From Nocardia bovistercoris (GTDB taxonomy: Bacteria > Actinomycetota > Actinomycetes > Mycobacteriales > Mycobacteriaceae): a stretch of 64,000 nucleotides of DNA. The notes beneath the pieces were generated by a model. The model searched no databases and was not told where the DNA came from. It saw only the letters and a list, made by a program, of their open reading frames with translations. A program made the translations under genes and the position numbers. The DNA is taken from positions 87,541 to 151,540 of the forward strand of contig NZ_JADMLG010000009.1 of NCBI RefSeq assembly GCF_015674855.1, in the 5' to 3' direction. Shown piece after piece: positions 16,175 through 24,908 of the stretch; the first letter of the stretch is position 1; each line of letters starts with the position of its first letter.

Positions 16175-16247
16175 GCGGATGTAGCGCAGCTGGTAGCGCA
16201 TCACCTTGCCAAGGTGAGGGTCGCGAGTTCGAATCTCGTCATCCGCT
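16175..16247 (+). tRNA. tRNA-Gly (anticodon GCC)
   Basis: A full cloverleaf can be drawn: acceptor GCGGATG/CATCCGC, D stem GCGC/GCGC, anticodon stem TCACC/GGTGA with loop TTGCCAA, and T arm GCGAG-TTCGAAT-CTCGT. The 3' CCA is not encoded directly after the discriminator T. Confidence 0.96.
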
Positions 16248-16534
16248 CTCCATCGAAACACGATCGCCGTGCCCATCGCGGTAACGGCGATTTCGAGACA
16301 ATCGAGCCTTTCGAGACAGCCGCATATTCTGGATAAACCGTGCTTCAAATTATCCGTGATAGCCGCTGTTCGGCGTGCCGCGTGCGACGCGCCGGAATAC
16401 ACCGGCAAACCAACTGATTCGCCGGAAGAGCCGGAATCCGAGGATTCAGCAACCTTCCGCGCGGGTACCTGAAGTGCGAACCGTCTCGAAAGGCGTTTCT
16501 CGAGGCAGAGTTCTCGAGGTAGAGGAGGGTTTCC

Positions 16535-16714
16535 GTGGCCAAGGTCGACGCGATGCGTTTGTCGAATGTACTGGGCATCGATCTGGCACATGCGGTCCTA
16601 CGGCTCCGTAACGAACGGCGCGCGGGTGAGACCGAGCGCGATGCCATGCTGCGTCTCATCGCCACCGAGGGGCCGCAGGCCACCACCACCGAATTCCGCC
16701 GCGCGGTCCGCTGA
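16535..16714 (+). CDS. Small conserved-looking protein (59 residues)
   Basis: This short gene starts at GTG 16535 behind a near-perfect Shine-Dalgarno (GAGGAGGG, 5 nt away), which is the main support for the start. The product begins 'MAKVDAMRLSNVLGIDLAHA' and is predicted to be mostly helical and Arg-rich in the middle, ending 'EFRRAVR'. Codon use has the high-GC third position expected of real genes here. It lies about 290 bases after tRNA-Gly and is convergent with the copper ATPase. No motif is recognised; the function is unknown. Confidence 0.65.
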   Translation: MAKVDAMRLSNVLGIDLAHAVLRLRNERRAGETERDAMLRLIATEGPQATTTEFRRAVR

Positions 16715-16759
16715 ATTCCGCGGACCGCACGGCGACGCACGCGTCGGCGAACTCGGGTA

Positions 16760-19000
16760 TCAGCGCGCCTTCGATTCGAAGGCACGCAGTCGCAGGCTGT
16801 TGCTGACCACGAAAACCGACGAGAACGCCATGGCGGCGCCCGCGAGCATCGGATTCAGCAGTCCGGCCATCGCGAGGGGAATCGCGGCGACGTTGTAGGC
16901 GAACGCCCAGAACAGATTTCCCTTGATGGTGGTCAGGGTCGCGCGCGAGAGCCGGATCGCGTCGGCGGCCGCGCGGAGATCACCGCGGACCAGCGTCAGG
17001 TCGCTCGCCTCGATGGCGACATCGGCGCCGGTGCCGACGGCGAGACCGAGATCGGCGGTGGCCAGCGCGGCGGCGTCGTTCACGCCGTCACCCACCATCG
17101 CGACCACCTTGCCGCGCTCCCGCAACCCCTCGATCACCGCGACCTTGTCCTGCGGCAACACCTCCGCGATGACCTCGTCGATGCCGACCCGATCGGCGAT
17201 GGCGCGCGCCGCGGCCGCGTTGTCGCCGGTGAGCATGATCGGGGTGAGTCCGAGCGCGCGGAACTGGGCGACGGCCTCGGCCGAGGTCGGTTTCACGGCG
17301 TCGGCGACGACGAGCAGCCCGCGAGCCGCGCCGTCCCAGCCGACCGCGACCACCGTCGCGCCCGATCCTTCGGCGGCGCGCATGCCCCGTTCGAGTTCCG
17401 CGTCGAGGCGCAGTGACCAGTCGGCGAGCAGTCGCGGCCTGCCGACGACCACCGCGTGCCCGTTCACAACACCTTGCACCCCGAGCCCGTCGACGCTGGT
17501 GAAGCCGTCCACCGGGGCGAGTGTGCCGAGTTCGGCGCGTGCGGCGTCGGCGACGGCCCGCGCGATCGGATGTTCGGAGGCGTCCTCCAGCGCGCCCGCG
17601 AGCGCAAGGATCTCGGCGCGCGGCACAGCGTCGGCGGTGACCACGTCGACCAGGGTCATCGTCCCGGTGGTGACGGTGCCGGTCTTGTCGAGCACGATCG
17701 TGTCCACCCGACGGGTCGATTCCAGCACCTCGGGACCCTTGATCAGGATGCCGAGCTGCGCGCCGCGCCCGGTGCCGACCATGAGCGCGGTCGGCGTCGC
17801 GAGCCCGAGCGCGCAGGGGCAAGCGATGATGAGCACCGCGACCGCTGCGGTGAACGCGGCCGCGACCGAGCCGCCGGTGCCGAGCCAGAACCCGAGGGTC
17901 GCGACCGACAGCGCGATCACGATCGGCACGAAGATGCCGGAGATCCGGTCGGCCAGCCGTTGGGCGCGCGCCTTGCCGGTCTGCGCGTCCTCGACCAGTT
18001 TCGCCATCTGCGCGAGCTGGGTATCCGCGCCGACTCGCGTCGCCCGGACCGTGATTCGCCCGCCGACATTGACCGTCGCGCCGATCACGGTGTCGTCCGG
18101 CCCGACCTCCACCGGCACCGGTTCACCGGTCACCATGGCCGCGTCCACCGCCGATGATCCGTCGACCACAACGCCGTCGGTGGCGATCTTCTCACCGGGC
18201 CGCACCACGAACTCGTCGCCGACCCGCAGTTCCTCCACGGGAATCCGGGTCTCGACGCCGTCACGACGGACCGCCACATCCTTCGCCCCGAGTTCGAGCA
18301 GCGCCCGCAGCGCCGCCCCCGCGCGCCGTTTCGCGCGCGCCTCGAAATAGCGTCCGGCGAGGATGAAGGTGGTGACGCCCGCCGCGGCCTCCAGGTAGAT
18401 GCTTCCGGTGCCGTCCATGCGGGCGATGGTGAGTTCGAACGGATGGGTCATCCCGGGTGTGCCCGCGGTACCCCAGAACAGCGCGTACACCGACCATCCG
18501 AAGGCGGCCAGCGTGCCGATCGACACCAGGGTGTCCATGGTCGCCGCGCCGTGCCGCAGGTTGGTCAGCGCCGCGCGGTGGAACGGCAACGCGCCCCAGA
18601 CCACGACCGGCGCGGCCAACGTCAGCGACAGCCATTGCCAGTAGGTGAATTGCAGCGCCGGGATCATCGCGAGCGCGATCACCGGGACGGTGAGCACGAG
18701 CGAGACGAGCAACCGGGTGCGCAACGCGCGCACCGGGTCGTCTTCGGCGGCGTCGGCGGGCGGTTCGGCGACCGGGACCGTCGCGGTGTAACCCGCTTCC
18801 TCGACGGTGTCGATCAGCCGCTGCGCCGTGATATCGGCCCCGGCGATCTCGACGTGCGCCTTCTCGGTCGCGTAGTTCACGGTGGCGTGCACACCGTCGA
18901 GTTTGTTCAGTTTGCGTTCGATGCGATTGGCGCACGACGCGCAGGTCATGCCACCGATCGCCAATTCGACCGGTGTGGTCGGCGCGGTCGCGGTGGTCAT
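16760..19000 (-). CDS. Copper-type P1B ATPase
   Basis: A 746-residue heavy-metal pump of the cytoplasmic membrane. The N-terminal HMA domain carries 'GGMTCASCANRI' (CxxC metal site, about 17-27). Then come eight membrane segments, the metal-channel motif 'IIACPCALGLATP', phosphorylation site 'DKTGTVTTG', actuator 'VTGEPVPVE', 'HPIARAV' in the nucleotide domain and 'MVGDGVNDAAAL'. CPC plus an HMA CxxC indicates Cu(I)/Ag(I) specificity. I chose ATG 19000 because it sits behind ACGGAGCAC and just before the HMA domain. It lies downstream of the His-rich secreted protein, with 278 bp between that shows no gene. Confidence 0.94.
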   Translation of the reverse strand: MTTATAPTTPVELAIGGMTCASCANRIERKLNKLDGVHATVNYATEKAHVEIAGADITAQRLIDTVEEAGYTATVPVAEPPADAAEDDPVRALRTRLLVSLVLTVPVIALAMIPALQFTYWQWLSLTLAAPVVVWGALPFHRAALTNLRHGAATMDTLVSIGTLAAFGWSVYALFWGTAGTPGMTHPFELTIARMDGTGSIYLEAAAGVTTFILAGRYFEARAKRRAGAALRALLELGAKDVAVRRDGVETRIPVEELRVGDEFVVRPGEKIATDGVVVDGSSAVDAAMVTGEPVPVEVGPDDTVIGATVNVGGRITVRATRVGADTQLAQMAKLVEDAQTGKARAQRLADRISGIFVPIVIALSVATLGFWLGTGGSVAAAFTAAVAVLIIACPCALGLATPTALMVGTGRGAQLGILIKGPEVLESTRRVDTIVLDKTGTVTTGTMTLVDVVTADAVPRAEILALAGALEDASEHPIARAVADAARAELGTLAPVDGFTSVDGLGVQGVVNGHAVVVGRPRLLADWSLRLDAELERGMRAAEGSGATVVAVGWDGAARGLLVVADAVKPTSAEAVAQFRALGLTPIMLTGDNAAAARAIADRVGIDEVIAEVLPQDKVAVIEGLRERGKVVAMVGDGVNDAAALATADLGLAVGTGADVAIEASDLTLVRGDLRAAADAIRLSRATLTTIKGNLFWAFAYNVAAIPLAMAGLLNPMLAGAAMAFSSVFVVSNSLRLRAFESKAR

Positions 19001-19278
19001 CGTGTGCTCCGTTCTGTGCGGCACAGTGGCGATTCTCCTCGGTGGGCGATCCTCGCCGATCCGGTGGTAGTGCCTGTGGTGGTGGCCGGTCGGTGGTCGT
19101 CGCCGGTCGGGTTCTCGTCGCTGTTCGGTTGTCGTCACCCGTCGGGCGTCTTCGTCGTAGCTGGTTCCGCGCTTTCCTCGGTGCGCGATTGTCGTCGGTG
19201 GGCCGTCCCCCGCGGTGCTTTGTCGTCCGGTCGGTGCGCGTCGTCGGTCGATGCGTGCGACGGGTGATGTGCGGGCGA

Positions 19279-20235
19279 TCAGTGGGTGTGGGCGGGTGCG
19301 GGGGTCGCGCCGTGGTCGCCGTGTGGTCGGCCCGGTGCGCCGTGCTCGGCTTCGGCGGAGTCCGCCGTGTCGGGCGCGATGTGCAGGGTGAACTCGGCGG
19401 TGCGTACGACATCGCCGTGGCGGAAGTCGAGGAACAGTCGGTAGTCGCCCGCGCTCGGGGCGCTGACTTCGAAGGTGATGCCGGGTCCCGGCGCGGTCAC
19501 GCCGTCGCCCGGGTGGCCCTGCGGGTGGACGTGCAGGTAGGCGAGGTCGGCGGCGCGCAGTGCGACGAGGTGGCCGTATGCGCCGAGGTAGGGCTGGAGG
19601 TCGGTGACTGGTCGGCCGTCGCGGCGCACCGTCAGGGTCAGCGGTGCGGGGGCGCCTGGCGTGACCGTGCCTTCGAGGGTGACGCTGTACTCGCCGACGG
19701 TCGCGACCGTCGCGGGCGGGGGCAGCGGGGTGACGTCGTAGTCGCCCGCGACGCGCAGGTCGGCGCCGAGGGTCAGGTCGGGACCGCCGTTCGGGACGAA
19801 GTCGGCGAAGACTCGGTATTCGCCCGCGCGGGTGAGGTCGAGGGCGGCGCTCCAGGTTCCGGCGGCGTCAAGGGTGGGATGCACGTGCTGGTAGCCGACC
19901 ATGTCCCGGCGGACCGCGATGAGATGCAGATCCTTCTCGTGCTCGGGCAGGTAGGTGGTGACCGGCGCGCCCTCGGCGTCGAGGATGCGGAAGCGAACGA
20001 CGGCATCCGGCGCCGGGGTCGCGATCGGGTTCTCCAGCCGCAACGTGTAACCGCGATCGGTGACCATCAGCCCGCCGGGTATCTCGGGAGTGCCCGCCTG
20101 GCCGGTGTGCGCCTCGGTGTCGTGCGCGGCGGGTGGCGCGGGTTCGGGGCCGAGTAGGGCGCCGGTCGCCAGCGCGAGGCCGAATACCGCCGCGAGGCCG
20201 AGCGCGAATCCGGCGAACTTGGTCGCTGTGTTCAT
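19279..20235 (-). CDS. Secreted/membrane-anchored His-rich protein linked to copper ATPase
   Basis: This 318-residue protein has one N-terminal hydrophobic segment ('FAGFALGLAAVFGLALATGALL'), either an uncleaved anchor or a signal. Two similar beta-rich domains follow. Each has a His pair in a related setting ('GYQHVHP' at about 115 and 'YLHVHPQGH' at about 235) and a Phe-Asp stretch ('YRVFADF', 'YRLFLDF'). The tail is His-rich ('PHGDHGATPAPAHTH'). With a CsoR-like operator in its promoter and a copper ATPase downstream, it probably binds or buffers copper outside the membrane. This role is inferred. Confidence 0.8.
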   Translation of the reverse strand: MNTATKFAGFALGLAAVFGLALATGALLGPEPAPPAAHDTEAHTGQAGTPEIPGGLMVTDRGYTLRLENPIATPAPDAVVRFRILDAEGAPVTTYLPEHEKDLHLIAVRRDMVGYQHVHPTLDAAGTWSAALDLTRAGEYRVFADFVPNGGPDLTLGADLRVAGDYDVTPLPPPATVATVGEYSVTLEGTVTPGAPAPLTLTVRRDGRPVTDLQPYLGAYGHLVALRAADLAYLHVHPQGHPGDGVTAPGPGITFEVSAPSAGDYRLFLDFRHGDVVRTAEFTLHIAPDTADSAEAEHGAPGRPHGDHGATPAPAHTH

Positions 20236-20280
20236 CGGGTGCTCCGTTTCCGGGATCGGTCCGGCGCCGTCCTGGTTTTT

Positions 20281-20308
20281 ACCATACCCCCCTAAGGTAT
20301 GTTGTCAA
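20281..20308 (-). promoter_or_regulatory. Promoter with CsoR-like copper operator
   Basis: On the minus strand TTGACA (20308-20303) and TATGGT (20286-20281) are 16 bp apart. The spacer and -10 contain ATACCCCCCTAAGGTAT (plus-strand reading, 20284-20300), an A/T-flanked C-run/G-run dyad like the operators bound by CsoR copper repressors. Binding would cover the -10 and block transcription until copper rises. No csoR gene lies in this window. Confidence 0.6.
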
Positions 20309-20329
20309 CCGGCCGGTGGAGCCGCCAGG

Positions 20330-21016
20330 TCAGGCCGCGTGCAGGTTGCGGGCGGTCGGTGAGGTCGGCGTGGTCGCCGGATCGGGATGGGTGCCGAAGA
20401 GGCGGTCGGCCGTGCCGGAGCTGGTCACGGTGAACCAGAAGTGCTCGTTCTTGTAGTGGTGGTGGCGGTGGTTCATCCACACCGCTCGATACAGCGCCGA
20501 CTTCGGTTTGTAGTCGCTGTGGATCAGGTAGTGCGTCCACTCGTAGACCAGGCCGAATACGGTCACGGTGAGCAGGAAGGTCAGGCCGAGCCCCGGTCGG
20601 GGAAAAGCGAGCAAGGTGATCGCGAGCAGTGCCGCGATCACCACCGCCAGTGAGCGTGTCGGAATGAAGATCAGCGGGATGTCGCGCGGATCGACATGGT
20701 GCGCCCGGTGTTCGCGCGCCAGCTCGCTGTCCAGCGTGATCGGCCCGACCCGCCGCGGTCGCCAGTGCAGCACCGTCACATGCACGACCCACTCGAAGAC
20801 CGGGAACACCGCGAGCAGCGCGAGCGGCAGCACGACATCGTCCAACCTCGAGTCCCCGACCAGGATTCGGGCGACGAGCGCCGCTACCAGCACCGTCGCG
20901 ATCATCCACGGCGACGGGTGGCGCGCGAATTCCCTTGCGGCGTCCCCGAGTCCGAATCCGCGCCGCAGCCCCCGGCGGTCTTTCGTCGGTGGTGACGGGT
21001 GCTCCGAGCGTGTCAT
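20330..21016 (-). CDS. Fatty acid hydroxylase/sterol desaturase-family membrane enzyme
   Basis: A 228-residue membrane di-iron protein. Histidine clusters occur in order: 'HVTVLH', 'EHRAHH', 'HYLIH' and 'NHRHHHYKNEHF', the pattern of the fatty acid hydroxylase superfamily (oxygen-dependent hydroxylation or desaturation of lipids). Four or so membrane segments lie between them. The ATG at 21016 overlaps the stop of the FadR-type regulator (ATGA), so the two are co-translated. The substrate is probably a fatty acyl or isoprenoid chain; the sequence does not decide which. Confidence 0.85.
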   Translation of the reverse strand: MTRSEHPSPPTKDRRGLRRGFGLGDAAREFARHPSPWMIATVLVAALVARILVGDSRLDDVVLPLALLAVFPVFEWVVHVTVLHWRPRRVGPITLDSELAREHRAHHVDPRDIPLIFIPTRSLAVVIAALLAITLLAFPRPGLGLTFLLTVTVFGLVYEWTHYLIHSDYKPKSALYRAVWMNHRHHHYKNEHFWFTVTSSGTADRLFGTHPDPATTPTSPTARNLHAA

Positions 21017-21786
21017 CGTAGGTCCTTTTCGGTAGCGGATTCAGCGCTGTCGAGCGCATGGATCAGCGCCAGGGTCGCGGGTTCGAGCAGGGCGCGGGCG
21101 GATCTGGCGGCCTGCTTCGGCTTGCCCGCGAGTACGGCGGCGGCGAGTTCGCGATAGCCGTCGGTGTTGCCGACTTCGGCGGACATGATCGGGGCCAGCG
21201 CGGCGAGGGCGGGTTCGTAGGCGGCGCCGAGCATGTTGAACATGAGCCGGAACACGATGGAATCGGCGGTGTCGACGAGGTGGTCCCAGAATTCGAGGGC
21301 GTGGCGTTGCAGGGCGACGAGATCGGATTCGACGGCGAGTGCGGCCAGGAGCCGGTCCAGTTCGGTTCGCAGGGTGGCGATGTCGGCCCGGTCGACCCGT
21401 TGGGCGGCCAGTTCGGCCACTTTGGGCCCATTGTGCAAGCGGGTCTCGAGGATGCTGCGGGCGACGGTGACATCGAGGGCGCTCGCGACGCCGGCATCGC
21501 GGGCGTTCGCGCGGATCAGCAGGCGCGGCAGGATTTCGAGTCCCGCGCCGCGCCGGTAGTCGAGCACCGTCGTGGCGTCGCCTTGGCGGACCGCGACGAG
21601 TCCGGCCGCCGCGAGCCGCTGCAATGCCTCGCGCACCGCGGGCCGCGAGACGCCGAGCGCTTCGGCCAGTTGCCGTTCGCTCGGCAGGGTCGATCCGGGA
21701 GCGAGTTCGCCGCTGAGGACGTCGGCGGCGATCTGTTCGAACACATCGGCCGATACCGACCGCTTGACCACGGGTTGCAGTGCCAT
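21013..21786 (-). CDS. GntR-family (FadR subfamily) transcriptional regulator
   Basis: A 257-residue DNA-binding protein. The N-terminal winged helix (residues 10-75) has 'LPSERQLAEALGVSRPAVREALQRL'-type recognition-helix features. The C-terminal helical FCD-like domain (about 100-245) would bind a small organic acid or acyl ligand. A TGGTCAGACCA dyad lies 37 bp upstream of its own start, matching the FadR-subfamily consensus TNGTNNNACNA, so autoregulation of this gene and the overlapping hydroxylase is likely. Confidence 0.9.
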   Translation of the reverse strand: MALQPVVKRSVSADVFEQIAADVLSGELAPGSTLPSERQLAEALGVSRPAVREALQRLAAAGLVAVRQGDATTVLDYRRGAGLEILPRLLIRANARDAGVASALDVTVARSILETRLHNGPKVAELAAQRVDRADIATLRTELDRLLAALAVESDLVALQRHALEFWDHLVDTADSIVFRLMFNMLGAAYEPALAALAPIMSAEVGNTDGYRELAAAVLAGKPKQAARSARALLEPATLALIHALDSAESATEKDLR

Positions 21787-21822
21787 GGTCCCACGATGCG
21801 CCCCGATGGCCTGGTGGTCAAG

Positions 21823-21833
21823 TGGTCAGACCA
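21823..21833. promoter_or_regulatory. FadR-type operator
   Basis: TGGTC-A-GACCA is a perfect 11-bp dyad between the regulator and the divergent Nudix gene. A second TGGTC half-site lies 9 bp to the left, at 21814. Confidence 0.55.
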
Positions 21834-21898
21834 ATTTCGATGTGCCTCCGTTCGCGCCCGGCGCGTGGCAGACTCGAATACGGGAGGAGGGAGAGGCC

Positions 21899-22336
21899 AT
21901 GACGCAACAGCACGGCGAGCAACGGTGGATCGCGCACGCGCTGCCGATCCGAACCGGCAGAGTGCTACTGCTACATCGCAATCCGCACGGGGAACTGGGC
22001 GATCTGTGGGATATCCCCGGCGGCTCGGTCGGGCCGGGCGAGACCCCGGCGCAGACGGCGCGGCGCGAGGTCAACGAGGAGACCGGACTCGACGTCATGG
22101 TCGCCGACGAACTCACCCACTTCGTCGGCCCCGACGGCGACGGCGACGGCGGATCCGACATCCACACCGTGACCTTCGTGTGCTTCGAGAACGCACTCGA
22201 CCGCGACGTCAGCCTCACCACCGCCGAACACTACGAATACGGGTGGATGACCTACGCCGAAGCCGTCCACATCCCCCTGGTGTGGCACGTGCGCAGAACA
22301 CTCGACCACGCCGAATCGCTCGGCCTGCTGTCCTGA
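21899..22336 (+). CDS. Nudix hydrolase
   Basis: A 145-residue protein with a full Nudix box at about 42-64 (G-SVGPG-E-TPAQTAR-REVNEETGL, matching GX5EX7REUXEEXGU), the Mg-binding pyrophosphohydrolase motif. Such small Nudix proteins clean up damaged nucleotides or hydrolyse nucleoside-diphosphate derivatives; the substrate is not determined. The ATG at 21899 follows a very strong purine-rich ribosome site (GGGAGGAGGGAGAGG). It is divergent from the FadR regulator and so may share its operator. Confidence 0.9.
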   Translation: MTQQHGEQRWIAHALPIRTGRVLLLHRNPHGELGDLWDIPGGSVGPGETPAQTARREVNEETGLDVMVADELTHFVGPDGDGDGGSDIHTVTFVCFENALDRDVSLTTAEHYEYGWMTYAEAVHIPLVWHVRRTLDHAESLGLLS

Positions 22337-22349
22337 GGCCGGTCAGGAC
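22330..22349. terminator. Hairpin spanning two convergent stop codons
   Basis: GTCCTGA-GGCCGG-TCAGGAC forms a 7-bp stem. Its arms contain the Nudix TGA (22334-22336) and the opposite-strand TGA (22345-22343). It is a plausible compact bidirectional terminator. Confidence 0.5.
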
Positions 22350-23200
22350 GGATCGGACCCGCGCACGGCGGCCAGCCAGACCGCCGCGCCGCCCGCGACG
22401 GCGCTCGCCCCGGCGAACGCGCTGAGCCCACCGCCCATGACATAGACCCACAGCAGGCCCGCGAAAGGCGCCGCGACCGTCGATTGGGCGTCGAGCAGCA
22501 GCCTGCGTACGGGCCGGGTCACCGCCACCGCCCGAGTCGAGGCCGCCGGATCGGGCCGCGACGGATTGTCGACCAGCACACCAGGCGGTTCCGCGCGCCG
22601 CACGCGCCCCGAGGGATACAGCCGCACCCCCGCGACCGTGAGCGAACCCGCACCCACCTCGGCCTCCGACTCGGTCAACGCGAGCAGCATCGGATCGAAA
22701 TACACGGGTAGCCAAGAGGTCACGCGCGCCTGTCCGCCGTGCCCGGTCACCTCGAGCCACGACCGACTGACCAGCCGATGCTGATTGCGAACCCGCCGGA
22801 CCGAAACCATTCGCACCGGCATTGCCCTCGGGGCCGTCGGTTTGTCCGGCGTCGATGCAGCCGTATCCGGTTCGCCCGCTGTGGCCGCTGGAATCGAGTC
22901 ATCAGGAACCGATGCGTCGGGAGTCGAGGCATCCGCAGTCGAGGCACCCGCGGTCGAGCCGCTCGGGCTCGGCGCCGCCGGGCTACTCGACGCGGCCAAC
23001 GCGACCTCGAGCCCGTTGGGGAGCGCGCCGAGCGCTGTCGCGAGTCGCAGACCGGTGTAACCGAGAATCGCGAGCGCGACCACACCGAGGGCCGCGAGCT
23101 GATCATGATCGGCGAACGGCGTGAGCGCGGCGCAGAGGGCGAGCGCGGCGACCGTCACGGCGACCGGATAGCCGAGCGCCCGCCGCGCACCCGAGTTCAC
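22343..23200 (-). CDS. Membrane protein of unknown function in the ABC operon
   Basis: A 285-residue protein. Two hydrophobic segments at about 8-50 are followed by a Ser/Ala/Asp/Pro-rich stretch with the degenerate repeat 'ASTADASTPDASVPDDS' (about 70-120). A basic domain containing 'WLEVTGHGGQARVTSWLPVYFDP' follows, and two more hydrophobic segments lie near the C terminus. The GTG at 23200 overlaps the stop of the upstream binding protein (GTGA), so it belongs to the peptide-transporter operon as its last gene. I recognise no family. Confidence 0.78.
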   Translation of the reverse strand: MNSGARRALGYPVAVTVAALALCAALTPFADHDQLAALGVVALAILGYTGLRLATALGALPNGLEVALAASSSPAAPSPSGSTAGASTADASTPDASVPDDSIPAATAGEPDTAASTPDKPTAPRAMPVRMVSVRRVRNQHRLVSRSWLEVTGHGGQARVTSWLPVYFDPMLLALTESEAEVGAGSLTVAGVRLYPSGRVRRAEPPGVLVDNPSRPDPAASTRAVAVTRPVRRLLLDAQSTVAAPFAGLLWVYVMGGGLSAFAGASAVAGGAAVWLAAVRGSDPS

Positions 23201-24870
23201 TTCAGGAAGCCGACCTTCGTGTAGTCGGCCGATTGCAGTCCGAACGCGCCCCAGTTGGCGAGATTCTCGCGCTGGGCCACCGTGCCGGGCAATTGGTACA
23301 GCGGCAGCGAGAATCCTTCTTCGAAGATCATCCGATCGGCCTCGTTGGCCATATCCATCGCCTTCTGCGGGTCGAGTTCGGAGATGATCTCCTCGATGAA
23401 GGCGTTCAGTTCCGGCGAACCGATGCGCCCCATATTGCCGAGCATGCTGTTCGGATCGTAGGCGTAGATCTGCGACAGTGCGCCGAGCGGGAAGATGCTC
23501 TTGCCCCACGAGAAGTTGGCGATCTCGAAGTTGCCGGGAAAGACGACGTCGGTGAACAGTCCGTTGCCGGGAAAGCTCTGGATCTGGAGTTCAACGCCGA
23601 TCGCGGCCAGATTGTTCTGGGCGATCTGCGCGACCTGCGACCAGGTTTCGGACTGGTACATGACATTGCGCAGCACGAGTTTGCGCCCGTCCTTCTCTCT
23701 GACCTTGCCGTTGAGTTTCCAGCCGAGCGCGTCGAGTTCCTCGGCCGCCCGCGCGGGATCGAAGGCGACGGACTGCGCGTTGTCCCGGTAGCCCTGCTGC
23801 CCGTTCAAATAGATGTGGTTGTTCAAGGTCTGCGGATTTTCCACGACACCGTGCAACAGTGCGTTCGCTATCGCCTGCCGGTCGATGCCTTTGGAGACGG
23901 CGACGCGCAGTCGCGGATCGGCGAGTATCGAGCCGGGCGCGCCGTTGAATGTCATGTGCGTGAATTGCAGTGCGGGCGCGCGCTTGACCGCGATGCCTGG
24001 CGTGCCGGTGGCGGCGGTCACCTCGTCGATTCCGCTGATGGGCGCGGAGTCGAGTTCGTTGTTCTGCAACGCGTTCAAGCGCGCCGAATCGTCGAGCACG
24101 CTGTAGGTGACGGTGTCGAGTTTCGGTGTGTCACCCCACCATTTCGGATTGCGGCTCAGCACGATTCGCTGTTGCGCCCGGTCGATCGAGGTCACCTGGA
24201 ACGGTCCCGCCGAGATCTGCGGCGCGTTGCGGTCGAAATCGTTGAACGTCTGGGCGGTCGCGGTGGTGGCTTTCGGGAACAGCGGATTGAACAGGCCGCG
24301 CCATTCCGCGTAGTGCTTCGCCATGGTGACGACGGCCTGCCGGTCGTCGGCGCCGCGTTCGACCTTCGCGATCCGGTCGTAGCCTTGGGTTCCGCCGACG
24401 AGGTACGCCTTGTCGCGACCGCTGAGCGCGTTGGCTTGACCGGCGAGATCTTCCCAGGTGATGGGTGAGCCGTCCGACCACACCGCTTTCGGGTTGATGG
24501 TGTAGGTGATCTGCTGCGGTTCGGTGCCGGTCAGTGCGATGTCGGTGAAATAGTCGTGGTCGACCAGGATTTCGCCGGCGGCGGTCGCGGTGGCGGCGTA
24601 TGGCAGGGTCCAGGAGACCAATTCGGCGGCGTCGCCGTCGGCGTCGACCTGGAGCGAGTTGAAGGTGGACGGGAACCCGCTCAGCGTCAGTCGCAGATTC
24701 CCGCCGTCGCGCAGTTCCGAGGGATCGTGCGGGTTGATGTCGATGCCAGCGCCGATGGTGTTGCCGCCCGCGGTGACGGTGCTGTCACCGGAACACCCGG
24801 TGACGATCAGGCCGACGGCGAGCAGCGGCGCCGCCATGCGGGCGAGTGCGCGGGGCGAACGGGTCCTCAC
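23197..24870 (-). CDS. Peptide-type ABC importer binding lipoprotein (copy 2)
   Basis: A 557-residue family 5 solute-binding lipoprotein, captured outside the membrane. The signal peptide ends at lipobox 'VTGC'. The mature part contains 'INPKAVWSDGSPITWEDL', 'NPKWWGDTPKLDTVTYSVL' and 'FNGAPGSILADPRLRVAVS', the core of oligopeptide/dipeptide binding proteins. GTG 24870 sits behind GGAAGGAGT. It follows a paralogue on the same strand with 38 bp between. The two share long identical blocks and probably arose by tandem duplication, giving the transporter two ligand ranges. Confidence 0.9.
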   Translation of the reverse strand: MRTRSPRALARMAAPLLAVGLIVTGCSGDSTVTAGGNTIGAGIDINPHDPSELRDGGNLRLTLSGFPSTFNSLQVDADGDAAELVSWTLPYAATATAAGEILVDHDYFTDIALTGTEPQQITYTINPKAVWSDGSPITWEDLAGQANALSGRDKAYLVGGTQGYDRIAKVERGADDRQAVVTMAKHYAEWRGLFNPLFPKATTATAQTFNDFDRNAPQISAGPFQVTSIDRAQQRIVLSRNPKWWGDTPKLDTVTYSVLDDSARLNALQNNELDSAPISGIDEVTAATGTPGIAVKRAPALQFTHMTFNGAPGSILADPRLRVAVSKGIDRQAIANALLHGVVENPQTLNNHIYLNGQQGYRDNAQSVAFDPARAAEELDALGWKLNGKVREKDGRKLVLRNVMYQSETWSQVAQIAQNNLAAIGVELQIQSFPGNGLFTDVVFPGNFEIANFSWGKSIFPLGALSQIYAYDPNSMLGNMGRIGSPELNAFIEEIISELDPQKAMDMANEADRMIFEEGFSLPLYQLPGTVAQRENLANWGAFGLQSADYTKVGFLK

Positions 24871-24908
24871 GAGTGACTCCTTCCGACGATTTCCGGCACT
24901 CGCCCGGC

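Noticed and set aside
18261..19412. A 383-codon Arg/Thr/Pro-rich minus-strand frame
   Set aside because: It overlaps the N-terminal part of the copper ATPase in another frame. Its composition is typical of shadow frames.
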